From CAZCTC01 sp964501335 (GTDB lineage Bacteria; Chloroflexota; Anaerolineae; B4-G1; SLSP01), in contig CAZCTC010000003.1 in the NCBI GenBank assembly GCA_964501335.1, forward strand, positions 116,953 to 180,952: a DNA stretch of 64,000 bases, given 5' to 3'. The notes under the pieces are model-generated. The model made no database searches. It saw nothing but the letters and a program-made list of their open reading frames with translations, and was not told the origin of the DNA. Within the stretch, counting starts at the first letter, position 1. Each line of letters opens with the position of its first letter. Of the stretch, positions 8,449 through 17,410 are shown piece after piece. Position numbers and translations under genes: made by a program.

Positions 8449-9972
8449 TCAAGAACCCGCCACGTCGGTCCCGGTCTCTGCCGGCAATTCCTCCGGCGGT
8501 GCCGCCACCAAAGGCTCTTCCTTGGGCGCTCCGCCTTCTTCCTGGGCCGGCCGCATGGACTCCATCGCCCCGCCCAGCGGACTGTCGCCCAACCGGGCCT
8601 GCGCCAGAACCTCGTCCAAAATCTGAGCCCCATTGCGGCCCGTCCGCGGGCTGATTGCAATGCTCAAATCCCGCCGGAAGGCCCCAGTGAGATCATCCCC
8701 GGCGGCATAACGCACCAACGCCAGCGACTTCACAGCATTGGCGATCGCATACCGCGGTTCCAACCGCTCCAAATCTTCAAAGAAGAAAGAGCAACTGACA
8801 AACATCCGCTGCCGGTAAAGCTGAGCTTCCAACAGGCCCAGAATACGCTGCTGAGCCAGGGTGGAAAGATGCCCGAGACCATGCTCCGCCAGGAATGTGG
8901 GACCGTCGACCTGCCCCAATACCACACTGATATAGTCGTCGCGCAGGGCCCAGGCCGGCAAATCCCGCCGGCTGACCTCCGCCACATAGATCTCATCAAT
9001 GGCGCGGGAAAGGTTATCCAGCGCCCGTCGCAAGGCCCCCTTCCAGTAAGCGCAGCCGGGAGTACAGCCACATCCCGTGGCCCAACGTCCCAGGCTATGC
9101 CCACAGCTCCAGGAGCTGTTTTCGATCACTTCCAGCTCATTGACCGGGGGATGTTCCCGCAGATATTTCCCCAGGGTCGTGATTTCATAGGCATCGCGGA
9201 AGGTCGGGGTCGTCAAATTGGTCAACACGTCAACGCCATGCCGATGATGATGGCCGAAAGTCTCCCCATCGGTCGCAATTAAGGTGAGAGACCCACGCTT
9301 GCGCCAGTGCATCACATCGTTGATCCAGTCCCGGCTGTATTCCGGCGACGGCATATTAAAAGAAAGGTAGTTGGACATCCCCCGATCCCGCACAAAAATG
9401 GTAATAAACCGATTGCGGGAAAGGCGCACCTTATAAGGGCCCGCGCCATGCGAAAGATCCCCCTGCACCTGTTCATCCGAAAGGATCACAAACCAGAGCC
9501 CCGCCTCGACGACGGCCTCTAAAGTCTCCACATCCACGGCCATCTCCGGCAACCAGATGCCGTCCGGTCGATGGCCAAAACGATGTTCATAGCTGGCAAT
9601 CCCCCAACGGATCTGGCAACGCTTATCTCGTTCTCGCGCCAATGGCATAATGGTATGATGCACACTCTGCGCCACCCCGTTGCCCACATCAAACCGCCGA
9701 CGGTAATCCCGTACCGAACTCACAATCTGAGAATAGGCCTCCGGAGCATTCAAAGCCATCCAGCGAGCCAGCGTCCCTCCCAAATTGAAACTCATCCGGC
9801 CAAAATTCCCCGCAGCAGCATTGGGGCCATAACATTCGGCCGTGATCCGTTCATTCCAGTTTCGGTACGGCGCCGCACTCGGCTCGTCCCGATATTTCCC
9901 CGTGAATGGATCGTCACGCGGCGGCTGATAAAAATGGCCATGAACGCAAAGGTACGGTTTCTCCTGCCCCAT
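8449..9972 (-). CDS. Glycoside hydrolase family 57-like protein (short DUF3536 type)
   Basis: 507 aa. GH57 enzymes act on alpha-glucans as amylases, branching enzymes or transferases. Visible motifs are HGHFYQPPR (11-19), SAAPYRNWNERI (32-43), the GIWLPEMAVD stretch with the likely nucleophile Glu143, SDEQ (165-168), and DGETFGHHHRHG (235-246). The first motifs are those of the DUF3536 branch. Family members I remember are longer, so this copy seems to keep the catalytic barrel with a short C-terminal part. The C-terminal 40 residues are Pro/Glu/Ala-rich and look disordered. The ribosome binding site is AAAGGGAG before the ATG at 9972. The gene lies 36 nt after glgA, so a role in glycogen building or turnover is likely. 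Confidence 0.85.
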   Translation of the reverse strand: MGQEKPYLCVHGHFYQPPRDDPFTGKYRDEPSAAPYRNWNERITAECYGPNAAAGNFGRMSFNLGGTLARWMALNAPEAYSQIVSSVRDYRRRFDVGNGVAQSVHHTIMPLARERDKRCQIRWGIASYEHRFGHRPDGIWLPEMAVDVETLEAVVEAGLWFVILSDEQVQGDLSHGAGPYKVRLSRNRFITIFVRDRGMSNYLSFNMPSPEYSRDWINDVMHWRKRGSLTLIATDGETFGHHHRHGVDVLTNLTTPTFRDAYEITTLGKYLREHPPVNELEVIENSSWSCGHSLGRWATGCGCTPGCAYWKGALRRALDNLSRAIDEIYVAEVSRRDLPAWALRDDYISVVLGQVDGPTFLAEHGLGHLSTLAQQRILGLLEAQLYRQRMFVSCSFFFEDLERLEPRYAIANAVKSLALVRYAAGDDLTGAFRRDLSIAISPRTGRNGAQILDEVLAQARLGDSPLGGAMESMRPAQEEGGAPKEEPLVAAPPEELPAETGTDVAGS

Positions 9973-10008
9973 GTCAGCTCCCTTTAAATGAAAAACACGA
10001 CGATTTAA

Positions 10009-11472
10009 CTATTTCTTGCTACCGTGGACAGCCTGGGCACGGCGATAAAGATCCAGATAAGCCCGTGCCGAACCATCCCAAGAGAAATCCATCTCCATCG
10101 CGCGACGCTGCAAAGTTTCCCATAAACCGTGGTTGTCACGGTAGACGGCCATAGCCCGAAGCAACGCTCGTTCCAAAGCCTCGGAAGTGTAGTCATGGAA
10201 AATGAAACCGTTGCCGCGATTAGGCTGGGCCTCACAATCCAGCACCGTGTCCGAAAGGCCACCCGTCGCCCGGGCCACCGGCACAGCACCATAACGCATC
10301 GCAATCATCTGCCCCATCCCACAGGGTTCGATATGGCTGGGCACAACATAGATATCGGAACTGCCGTAAATCCGGCGCGCCATCCGATCATCAAACTTAA
10401 TAAAGGCTCGCATCGATCCGGAATAACGCTGTTGGAGCTGCCGGAGCTGATCTTCATACTGCGGATCCCCCGTGCCCAACAAAACAACCTGAAGATCTTC
10501 GTGGGCCAACAGACGATCCAGCGCCGGCGCCAGAATCGCCGGCCCCTTCAATTCTTCCAACCGCGTCACCACCCCCAACAAAGGCGTCTCAGCCCGAACC
10601 GCCAGACCCAAATCGCGTTGCAATGTGGCCTTGTTGGCGGTGCGCATCCGCACGGTGGAAACGTCAAAGTTATGGGTCAAAGCCGGATCAAGTGCCGGAT
10701 TCCAGATATCGTTATCGATACCATTTAAAATGCCGAACAACCGATCCGGACGCTCGCTCAACAGACCCTCCAGACGAGAACCATATTCGGGAGTCAGGAT
10801 TTCCCGCCCATAAGTCGGGCTGACTGTGTTCACCAGATCGGCCCGCGCGATCCCCTGAGCCATACAATTGACCTGGCCCGGCGGTTCCACCGGCAAATGG
10901 CTGATATCTTCCATTCGTCCAAAAGTCAGAATCAAACGGCCACAAATCCCCTGGTAAACCAGGTTGTGAATGGTAAACAAGGTCGCGATATTCCGGAAAA
11001 TCGGATCTTTCCGGCCATAAACATTCAACCAGGCCGGCACCAATCCCGTATGCCAGTCATTGGCATGAATGACATCCGGTTTCCAATCCAGCGCCCGAAT
11101 GGTCGAAATGATCGCTCGTGAGAAAAAGGTAAAACGTTGGGCATCATCATTGAAACCGTAGACCTTCTCCCGGGCGGAAAAATACTTCTCATCCCAGATC
11201 AGGTAGACCGGAACATTGCCCGGTGCTTCGGTTTCCAACAAATGCACCCGTTCTTCATCCGGACCGGCCGGCACCATAATGGATTCTTGGGTACGCCGCA
11301 GGGCAAATTGATCGCTGCGAATGCTGGCATAACGAGGAATCAGCACCCGGGCATCCACTCCTAAACGACGCAAAGCCTTCGGCAAGGCTGCGGCCACATC
11401 CGCCAGGCCCCCGACCTTGACAAAAGGTGCTGCCTCAGCAGCGAGAAACAGAACTTTTAACGGCTGATCCAT
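10009..11472 (-). CDS. glgA: Glycogen synthase (GT5)
   Basis: 487 aa, the usual length for bacterial GlgA, which adds glucose from ADP-glucose to the growing alpha-1,4-glucan. The N-terminal glycosyl-donor motif KVGGLADV (19-26) is intact, followed by HANDWHTGLVPAWL. The C-terminal half has the ADP-binding PSHIEPCGMGQMIAMRYG with the catalytic Glu and the ATGGLSDTV loop. The start at 11472 is supported by an AGGAG site 6 nt upstream. It is the first gene of a two-gene operon with the GH57 protein and has a recognisable vegetative promoter. Confidence 0.96.
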   Translation of the reverse strand: MDQPLKVLFLAAEAAPFVKVGGLADVAAALPKALRRLGVDARVLIPRYASIRSDQFALRRTQESIMVPAGPDEERVHLLETEAPGNVPVYLIWDEKYFSAREKVYGFNDDAQRFTFFSRAIISTIRALDWKPDVIHANDWHTGLVPAWLNVYGRKDPIFRNIATLFTIHNLVYQGICGRLILTFGRMEDISHLPVEPPGQVNCMAQGIARADLVNTVSPTYGREILTPEYGSRLEGLLSERPDRLFGILNGIDNDIWNPALDPALTHNFDVSTVRMRTANKATLQRDLGLAVRAETPLLGVVTRLEELKGPAILAPALDRLLAHEDLQVVLLGTGDPQYEDQLRQLQQRYSGSMRAFIKFDDRMARRIYGSSDIYVVPSHIEPCGMGQMIAMRYGAVPVARATGGLSDTVLDCEAQPNRGNGFIFHDYTSEALERALLRAMAVYRDNHGLWETLQRRAMEMDFSWDGSARAYLDLYRRAQAVHGSKK

Positions 11473-11520
11473 CGGCTCTCCTGTATCCTCACGCTAGGAA
11501 CATCCCCGTTCCGCGCCTGT

Positions 11521-11548
11521 ATTATAACGAAGTTTTAAGAATGGGCAA
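11521..11548 (-). promoter_or_regulatory. Sigma-70-type promoter of glgA
   Basis: On the minus strand TTGCCC (11543-11548), a 16-bp spacer and TATAAT (11521-11526). The implied leader is about 40 nt and contains the AGGAG ribosome binding site, in contrast to the leaderless genes nearby. Confidence 0.7.
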
Positions 11549-11670
11549 CGAGGAACCGTGCTAAAATGAACGCATCCCTCACAGAACGCTTCGCTAATCT
11601 TCTATTGTAAAAGTTACGCCCGGCATTTCCAGCATCCCACACTGAACCACCAGAAAAGAGATTTGTTTTT

Positions 11671-11775
11671 AACGTCCCGCAAAAGGCCTTTGTTTGGTAA
11701 AAAGCGACGCGCTGGATGAGGGAGAGAATTTTTTGTTTATGGTTTGGCGCACTTCAGAAAGTGCGCCAAACCATA
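11671..11775 (-). repeat. Dispersed hairpin element, copy 5, with conserved tail (divergent gap)
   Basis: Hairpin 11738-11775 (left arm TATGGTTTGGCGCACTT, loop CAGA) joined to the asymmetric tail at 11671-11737, which on the minus strand reads CTCTCCC, then CAGCGCGTCGC, then TTGCGGGAC. With the glgA promoter it fills the 322-nt gap between the divergent glgA and PLD-like genes; nothing else is seen there. Confidence 0.88.
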
Positions 11776-11794
11776 GAATTTACAGGAGGCCCCT

Positions 11795-14700
11795 ATGATT
11801 GATAAGAAGTATCTTTCTCCGTTCATTGCCGCCATCCCCGGTCTGATTTTCATCGCCGTCTATCTCAATCCCTCTCTTTCCGCTCACCCCGCACCGGCCC
11901 TCTCTCCTATCCCCATCGTCATCAACGAAGTCGGCTGGATGGGCACGGCGGCCAGCACCACCGACGAATGGATCGAACTCTACAACCCCACCAACCTCGA
12001 TTGCAACCTGAACGGCTGGACGCTGAGCGCCGCCGACGGCGTCCCCCAGATCCACCTCCAGGGCATTCTGACGGCCCAACACTATTTTCTGCTGGAACGC
12101 ACCGACGACCAAAGCATTCGGGATATCCCGGCCGATCAGATCTACACCGGCGACCTCGCGCTCAACGGCGAGAGTCTCATCCTGCGGGACAGCCTGAACA
12201 CCACCATCGATACAGCGAACGGCGACGGCGGTCTCTGGCCGGCCGGCACCAACCAGCCGGATCGATCTATGGAACGCCTGAACCCCGCCTTGCCGGATAC
12301 CGATACCGCCTGGGTGACCAACGACGGGCGCACCCGCAACGGAGAAGATGCCAACGGACAACCGATCGACGGAACGCCAAAAGCCCGAAACTCCTCACTG
12401 GCGCCCCCCGGCCTGCAATTGACTCTGAAAGGCCCTTCTGCGGCTGCCACAGGGGCCAAAATCACTTACACCCTTTGGATCTCCAATACGGGAGATACGC
12501 CCCGGGCAAATTTACTCATCACCGACACCTTGCCGGCCGGTCTAAGTTTTTTGAATCAGGAATCCGCTCTGGCCTTTACCGTCACCACCGATCTGGCCAC
12601 AACCTGGTTACGCTGGGAATTATCCGAATTGTCCCCTCAAATGTTGAAGATCATCACCCTGAGCCTGCAAAGCTCAGCCACCATCACGGACCCGCTCACC
12701 CACACCGTCATTGCGGCCGTCACCGGAGAAATCGTAACCGCCAGCCTGCCTCTCATCTTCGCCCCGCCGATAAAACTTTACGCCCTGGCTCCGGCCAGTT
12801 ATGCCGGCAGCGGTGAAGCCCTGGCCCTGATCAATCGCTCATCCGATCCGGTCTCCCTGGAAAACTGGTGCATCGACGATCTACCCGCTTCATCCAGCCG
12901 GGTTTGCTTTCCCGCCGGCGCGACTATCGCCCCGGAACAAATCCTCTGGCTGGCGCAAAATGCCGCCAATTTCTACCTGGGTTGGGGTTTCGACGCCGAT
13001 TGGAGTTCCGACCCGGGAAATCGCCCCGTCGGCACCCTGCAAAATTCCTGGCCGGCCGCTTTCTTCTCCGATAACGGCGAAACAGCCCATTTGCTCAACG
13101 CAGAAGGATTTGTCATCGATACCCTGGTCTACGGTCAAACCACTGCGGCTCCCGGCTGGAACGGCCCCGCGCTCCCCTACCCCTACTCCGGCTACGGCCC
13201 GGGACAGATCCTCTACCGCAAACTCGCTCCCGAAAACGGCCGGCCCGTTCCGGATACCGATCAGGCCGCCGATTGGGCCCAGGATGCCGCCGATTGGATC
13301 AACGGCCGCCGCCTGCGTTACCCCGGCTGGGATCTGGAAGCCCTCTACCTGCCGGCCCGCCTGGATCGAGCCGTCGCCGTCACCTTGAGCGTGGCCCCGG
13401 AAGGGATGCTCCCGCTGGTGACAGAGACAATCGCCGCCGCCCAACACACCCTGCGCATCGCCGGCTATACCGCCGACAGTCAACCCTTCTATGAAGCAAT
13501 TCAGGAGCGCATTCAGGCCGGCGTCGTCGTCACCCTCCTGCTGGAAAGCAGCCCCGCCGGCGGGATGGACCCGGCCGAACGCTGGCTCGCCGCCGCACTG
13601 CACCATCCGCCCACCAGCACGGTCTATTTCATGGGAAAAACCGGAGCCCGGTATCGCTACCAACATGCCAAATACATCGTCGCCGACGAAGCCCGCATCC
13701 TGCTGAGCACCGATAATTTTGGAGAACACTCCCTGCCTTCCGACCTGCTGGAAAACGGTACCCTGGGCCACCGGGGCTTCGCCCTGAGCCTGACCAGCCC
13801 CGAAATTGCCGCCCGTCTGAGCGATCTCTTCGATAGGGACACCGATGCCGCCCACCACCGCGATCTGGAGCCCTACTCCGCCCTCTATGCCCCGCCGTCC
13901 GACTACACCCCCATCCCGCCGCCCGATTGGACCACCTATTCTGTGCGCTTCACCGCGCCCTGGGTCTTCACCGCCACGCAACTCAGCCTGCACCATGCCC
14001 CCGAACACAGTTTCAGAGAAGCCGACGGCCTGCTGGGATTGATCCAGGCCGCCGGCGAAGGCAGCCGGATCGAAGGGATGCAGCTCAGCGAACCGCTTAC
14101 CTGGACGGAAGAGATCGGCACGGCCGGCCTCAACCCCCGTATCCAGGCATTGATCGGAGCCGCCCGCCGCGGCGCCCTGGTTCGCCTGCTGCTGGATGCC
14201 TTTTACGATCCGCCCGACAACCGAAATGCTGAGACCTGTGTCTATCTGAACCATCTGGCCCGCGTCGAACATTTAAAGCTGAGCTGCCGGCTGAGCAATG
14301 TCACCGGCCTGGGCATCCACGGCAAAATCTACCTGATCCGCTACCCCGACCTGCGCTCCTGGATCCATCTGGGCAGCCTCAACGGCACAGAGATCTCTCA
14401 CAAAGCCAACCGCGAGGCCTGGCTGCAATTCTCCTCCTCCGACGGCTATGTCGGATTGTGGAATGTCTTCCAACAGGATTGGGATCTCTCTCACCCGCCG
14501 CGCCCCTACCAGATCTACATGCCCGTTGTCGCTCAGGACTATCCGCACGTCCAAAATTTGCTGATAACTGAAGTGATGATCAATCCCCAGGGGGTAGAAA
14601 ACAACGAGGAATGGTTCGAACTCTACAATCCCGGCCCGACCGTAGATCTGGCCGGCTGGCAGATCGGGGACGCCCTCCAGACCGGCAGTTACCGGGACGG

Positions 14701-15115
14701 CAGATACAACTTTCCCACCCGAACCGTGATGGGAAACGGACAGATCTGGACGATCGCCGCCTGTGCCACCGCTTTTGCCGCCCGTTATGGACAAAACCCG
14801 GATTATGAATGGCAACCCTGCGCGCCGGAAGTGCCGGATCTCGTCCCGGTGGGCAGCTGGGACGGATTTGGACTGGCGCTGGGCAATGAGCAAGATGAGC
14901 TGGTATTGCTGGCATCGGAGGGAACGATCGCAGACAGCGCAGCCTGGGGTGGATCAGAACGAGCCGGTGTGGTACCGTTTACCGCCTATGCACTCCCCTT
15001 CCCCTGGCAGGCTACATTGAAACGGCATCCGGCAGATCGGGATCGCAACGATTGCAGCGTGGATTTTTATATCAGCTTCAATCCCTCTCCCGGAGAGGTG
15101 AGTCTACCGAAATAA
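11795..15115 (+). CDS. Secreted multidomain protein: lamin-tail domains, DUF11 and a phospholipase-D-like fold
   Basis: 1106 aa with an N-terminal signal sequence (hydrophobic core FIAAIPGLIFIAVYL, then SLSAHPAPA). A lamin-tail domain follows (about 35-190, INEVGWMG and WIELYNPTNLDCNLNGWTL). Next is a DUF11/CARDB-like beta domain (about 205-325, NTGDTPRANLLITDTLPAG), a second lamin-tail-like domain (about 330-460), and two PLD-like repeats. The first HKD motif is complete (His624, Lys626, Asp631). The second has His842 and Lys844, but Arg at 849 where Asp is expected. A last lamin-tail domain is at about 925-1080. These combinations suggest an extracellular nuclease or phosphodiesterase with adhesive modules. 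ACAGGAGG precedes the start. Its only upstream neighbour is the divergent glgA. Confidence 0.85.
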   Translation: MIDKKYLSPFIAAIPGLIFIAVYLNPSLSAHPAPALSPIPIVINEVGWMGTAASTTDEWIELYNPTNLDCNLNGWTLSAADGVPQIHLQGILTAQHYFLLERTDDQSIRDIPADQIYTGDLALNGESLILRDSLNTTIDTANGDGGLWPAGTNQPDRSMERLNPALPDTDTAWVTNDGRTRNGEDANGQPIDGTPKARNSSLAPPGLQLTLKGPSAAATGAKITYTLWISNTGDTPRANLLITDTLPAGLSFLNQESALAFTVTTDLATTWLRWELSELSPQMLKIITLSLQSSATITDPLTHTVIAAVTGEIVTASLPLIFAPPIKLYALAPASYAGSGEALALINRSSDPVSLENWCIDDLPASSSRVCFPAGATIAPEQILWLAQNAANFYLGWGFDADWSSDPGNRPVGTLQNSWPAAFFSDNGETAHLLNAEGFVIDTLVYGQTTAAPGWNGPALPYPYSGYGPGQILYRKLAPENGRPVPDTDQAADWAQDAADWINGRRLRYPGWDLEALYLPARLDRAVAVTLSVAPEGMLPLVTETIAAAQHTLRIAGYTADSQPFYEAIQERIQAGVVVTLLLESSPAGGMDPAERWLAAALHHPPTSTVYFMGKTGARYRYQHAKYIVADEARILLSTDNFGEHSLPSDLLENGTLGHRGFALSLTSPEIAARLSDLFDRDTDAAHHRDLEPYSALYAPPSDYTPIPPPDWTTYSVRFTAPWVFTATQLSLHHAPEHSFREADGLLGLIQAAGEGSRIEGMQLSEPLTWTEEIGTAGLNPRIQALIGAARRGALVRLLLDAFYDPPDNRNAETCVYLNHLARVEHLKLSCRLSNVTGLGIHGKIYLIRYPDLRSWIHLGSLNGTEISHKANREAWLQFSSSDGYVGLWNVFQQDWDLSHPPRPYQIYMPVVAQDYPHVQNLLITEVMINPQGVENNEEWFELYNPGPTVDLAGWQIGDALQTGSYRDGRYNFPTRTVMGNGQIWTIAACATAFAARYGQNPDYEWQPCAPEVPDLVPVGSWDGFGLALGNEQDELVLLASEGTIADSAAWGGSERAGVVPFTAYALPFPWQATLKRHPADRDRNDCSVDFYISFNPSPGEVSLPK

Positions 15116-15185
15116 AAAGGAAAAGCCCATTCCAGGTCCCAAAATAGCAACCTGCGCGATCAGTCTCAAAAACAAGAAAAAAGCC

Positions 15186-15223
15186 CCTATTTTCGGCGGC
15201 TTTCTGAAGCCGCCGAAAATAGG
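15186..15223. repeat. Dispersed hairpin element, copy 6
   Basis: Perfect 17-bp stem, left arm CCTATTTTCGGCGGCTT (15186-15202), loop TCTG, right arm 15207-15223. First of two copies in one convergent gap. Confidence 0.9.
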
Positions 15224-15246
15224 AATAAAAAACAAATACTCTTTGT

Positions 15247-15282
15247 ATATTTTCGCGCGCCGCCTTCGGCGCGCGGAAATAT
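15247..15282. repeat. Dispersed hairpin element, copy 7
   Basis: 16-bp stem with a single T-G wobble, left arm ATATTTTCGCGCGCCG (15247-15262), loop CCTT, right arm 15267-15282. It ends 4 nt before the stop codon of the converging EamA gene. Confidence 0.88.
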
Positions 15283-15286
15283 CAAC

Positions 15287-16246
15287 TTACCCCGAATCGT
15301 CCATGGGATTGAAGGCCGGCGGCGGGGCCCCGCCGCGCTCGACATCCATCCGCGCCAGAATGCCGCCTCCCAACAACAGAATGGCTCCCAGCCACTGCTC
15401 CCAGGAAAGCCACTCTCCCAACAACAAAAAAGCCAGCGCCAGACTCACCCCCAGTTCCATCAAGCTCAGAATGGCAGTCTGTACGCCCCCCAACCGCTCC
15501 AGGCTCAGAAACATCGCCATACGGGAAAGGGCCGTCGTCACGCCCAGCGCCACAATCGCCTGCCATCCCGCCGGCACGGACCACTGGATCACCTCCCCGC
15601 TCATCAGGCGCGCAACGCCTACCGTCAACGCCATCCCGGTGATCACATATAACGTCGCCGTGCGCGGGCGAACATCGGATAAAATCCACTGAGACATGAC
15701 CAGATGCCAGGCATAGATCGCCGAAGAGGCCAGCATCAACATCACCCCTAAAAAATCCGGCGCATTGACCGTCGCCCAGGGAGCCGTCACCAGCACCGCC
15801 CCGAAAAGCGAAACCAGCAACCGCAGCAGAGTCAATTTCATGATCGGTTGTCCAGATGCCGCGAGGAAGAAAATCACCCAAACGGGGTACAAAGCATTCA
15901 GCAAAGAGGCCCGGGAAGCATCCAACCGCTGTAGCCCGCCGTAATAAAAAAGCGAGCCCATCCCATTGATCACGCCCACCATCAAACAACTCAAAATTTC
16001 GACCCAGCGCCCCCGAATCAACGGTCGCCAAAAAATCAGATAAAAAGTCCACAACAAAAGCGCCGCCACCAACGAACGCAAAGCCGCCAGAGTTAATGGG
16101 GCCACGCCGGCACGATAGGCAAACTTACCTAAAATCGGGGCCCATCCTAACAGCAATGAAGCCATCAAGGCGCTGTAAATGCCGTTGAGTTGTCGTCCGG
16201 TATCGATTCGGCTCCAACTTCGCCTGCCCATGACCCTTTCCTTCAC
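15287..16246 (-). CDS. EamA/DMT-family membrane transporter
   Basis: 319 aa, about ten hydrophobic segments arranged as two homologous halves, typical of drug/metabolite transporters of the EamA type. Family-like features are GWAPILGKFAYRAGVAPLTLAALR in the first half (a variant of the P-x-x-x-x-x-R pattern) and LERLGGVQTAILSLMELGVSLALAFLLLGE in the second half. The substrate cannot be told. The frame can start at a GTG (16246) or at an ATG (16231, MGRRSWS); the ATG has GGAAAGG just upstream, at short spacing, so both remain possible. It diverges from a small membrane-anchored protein only about 30 nt away, so their promoters overlap. Confidence 0.85.
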   Translation of the reverse strand: MKERVMGRRSWSRIDTGRQLNGIYSALMASLLLGWAPILGKFAYRAGVAPLTLAALRSLVAALLLWTFYLIFWRPLIRGRWVEILSCLMVGVINGMGSLFYYGGLQRLDASRASLLNALYPVWVIFFLAASGQPIMKLTLLRLLVSLFGAVLVTAPWATVNAPDFLGVMLMLASSAIYAWHLVMSQWILSDVRPRTATLYVITGMALTVGVARLMSGEVIQWSVPAGWQAIVALGVTTALSRMAMFLSLERLGGVQTAILSLMELGVSLALAFLLLGEWLSWEQWLGAILLLGGGILARMDVERGGAPPPAFNPMDDSG

Positions 16247-16264
16247 CTTCCTGCTCTTCCGTGA

Positions 16265-16270
16265 TATACT
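16265..16270 (+). promoter_or_regulatory. -10 box, probable leaderless promoter
   Basis: TATACT lies 8 nt before the ATG at 16279 with no ribosome binding site between them. It falls inside the narrow divergent gap with the EamA gene. Confidence 0.5.
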
Positions 16271-16278
16271 CGTTGCCT

Positions 16279-16773
16279 ATGAATCGCCGCCAAAAAAACG
16301 CACTCATCATATTTGGAATTCTGGATTTGCTGGTATTTCTGGCCATCGGCTGGGTCGCCTGGCCTTATGTGCAGGATTCGTTCACGACTCCCACTTCGGA
16401 TTCGCCGGCCTGTGCCTACTGGGTCTTCAATAACCTGCCCCCGGAATTAGAAGGCGCCGCAGCATGGAAAACAGATCATCTCTATCTTTCACTCCATGCC
16501 ACGACGCCGTTTCCGCAACCGCCTCCGGAAGGCGAACAATTGCTCTGGAAAGGGTTGGATGCCGTTGCGGCCGCGATGCAATCCGGCTGCCCCACCCCCA
16601 CCCGCATCAGCATCTTTATGAACGTTGAAGGACAATCCAGCGCCGATCAGTATGTTGTCCATCTGGCCGGCGCTGATGTAAAGGCCTGGGCCGACAATAT
16701 GCTCTCCATGGAAGAGCTGGCAGCCCGCGCCGCTTATCGAGTCTTTACCGGAAAGGGACTTCGCACACCTTAA
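16279..16773 (+). CDS. Small membrane-anchored extracytoplasmic protein, unknown function
   Basis: 164 aa from the ATG at 16279. An upstream in-frame GTG at 16261 would overlap the -10 box and is rejected. A short basic N-terminus (MNRRQKN) is followed by one hydrophobic segment (ALIIFGILDLLVFLAIGWVAW), giving a signal anchor with the rest outside the cytoplasm. The soluble part has two Cys residues and a Pro-rich linker; I recognise no domain. The last 29 nt overlap, tail to tail, the end of the phosphoesterase gene on the other strand. Confidence 0.7.
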   Translation: MNRRQKNALIIFGILDLLVFLAIGWVAWPYVQDSFTTPTSDSPACAYWVFNNLPPELEGAAAWKTDHLYLSLHATTPFPQPPPEGEQLLWKGLDAVAAAMQSGCPTPTRISIFMNVEGQSSADQYVVHLAGADVKAWADNMLSMEELAARAAYRVFTGKGLRTP

Positions 16774-17239
16774 CCTGAGAAGCCACGGAATCGACAATGG
16801 CATAAGTCACCCGCCCGAAACGCCCCATCAACTCCCCGGGATTGAGCAAAATCGTGTTGCTCACCCGTTCCTGATGCTGAAGATGGTCGTGGCCATAACA
16901 AACGAGATCATAGAGGCCGGAACGGGCCAGCGCCCGTCCGATGCGGGGATAATGCACCGCCGCCACGCGATACCCTTCCAGATCCAGTTCGGCAATCTCT
17001 CCATGCAGGGTCACATTCCCCACCTGATGGGCAATCTCAGTCATCAACCACTTATCGCCATCGTTGTTGCCCCATACCACATGGATCGGTCCGGGAAACC
17101 CGTCGGCCAGAGCTTTCAGACTGAACGGAGCGCAAAGATCACCACAGAAAATCATCACATCGGCAGTGGCCATGCCGGCCCGGGCCTTTTCCAATACCCA
17201 TAGATTATCATGTAAATCGGAACAGACGACGATTTTCAT
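16745..17239 (-). CDS. YfcE/MJ0936-type metallophosphoesterase
   Basis: 164 aa, the normal size for this small calcineurin-like family, which hydrolyses phosphodiesters with two metal ions. The metal-site motifs are all present in order: SDLHDN (the D-x-H motif), CGDLC (GD), WGNNDGD (GNND), AVHY and GHDH. The start is the ATG at 17239, because GGAGGGTAATT lies directly upstream; an earlier in-frame start at 17260 has no ribosome binding site. The 3' end overlaps the opposite gene by 29 nt. A repeat element separates it from the GDPD gene upstream, so cotranscription is uncertain. Confidence 0.9.
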   Translation of the reverse strand: MKIVVCSDLHDNLWVLEKARAGMATADVMIFCGDLCAPFSLKALADGFPGPIHVVWGNNDGDKWLMTEIAHQVGNVTLHGEIAELDLEGYRVAAVHYPRIGRALARSGLYDLVCYGHDHLQHQERVSNTILLNPGELMGRFGRVTYAIVDSVASQVKVCEVPFR

Positions 17240-17260
17240 AATTACCCTCCAGAGTTTCAC

Positions 17261-17362
17261 ACCCGCAACAGACGCTTTCCCGGTAAAAAACGACGCGCTG
17301 GATGGGAAGAGGATATCTTTTTTGTTATGTTTTCGCGGGCTTCAGAAAGCCCGCGAAAACAT
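17261..17362 (-). repeat. Dispersed hairpin element, copy 8, with conserved tail
   Basis: Hairpin 17327-17362 (left arm ATGTTTTCGCGGGCTT, loop CAGA, perfect) joined to the tail at 17261-17326, read on the minus strand as CATCCAGCGCGTCG ... TTGCGGG. Confidence 0.9.
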
Positions 17363-17410
17363 CGACTTTTTTCTCTCCCATTTTCCGGGTTAACCACACA
17401 GGTAAAAAAC

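Noticed and set aside
12890..14272. 460-aa Gly/Val-rich minus-strand frame inside the lamin-tail/PLD gene
   Set aside because: Shadow of a GC-rich gene; the plus frame has a signal peptide and domains.
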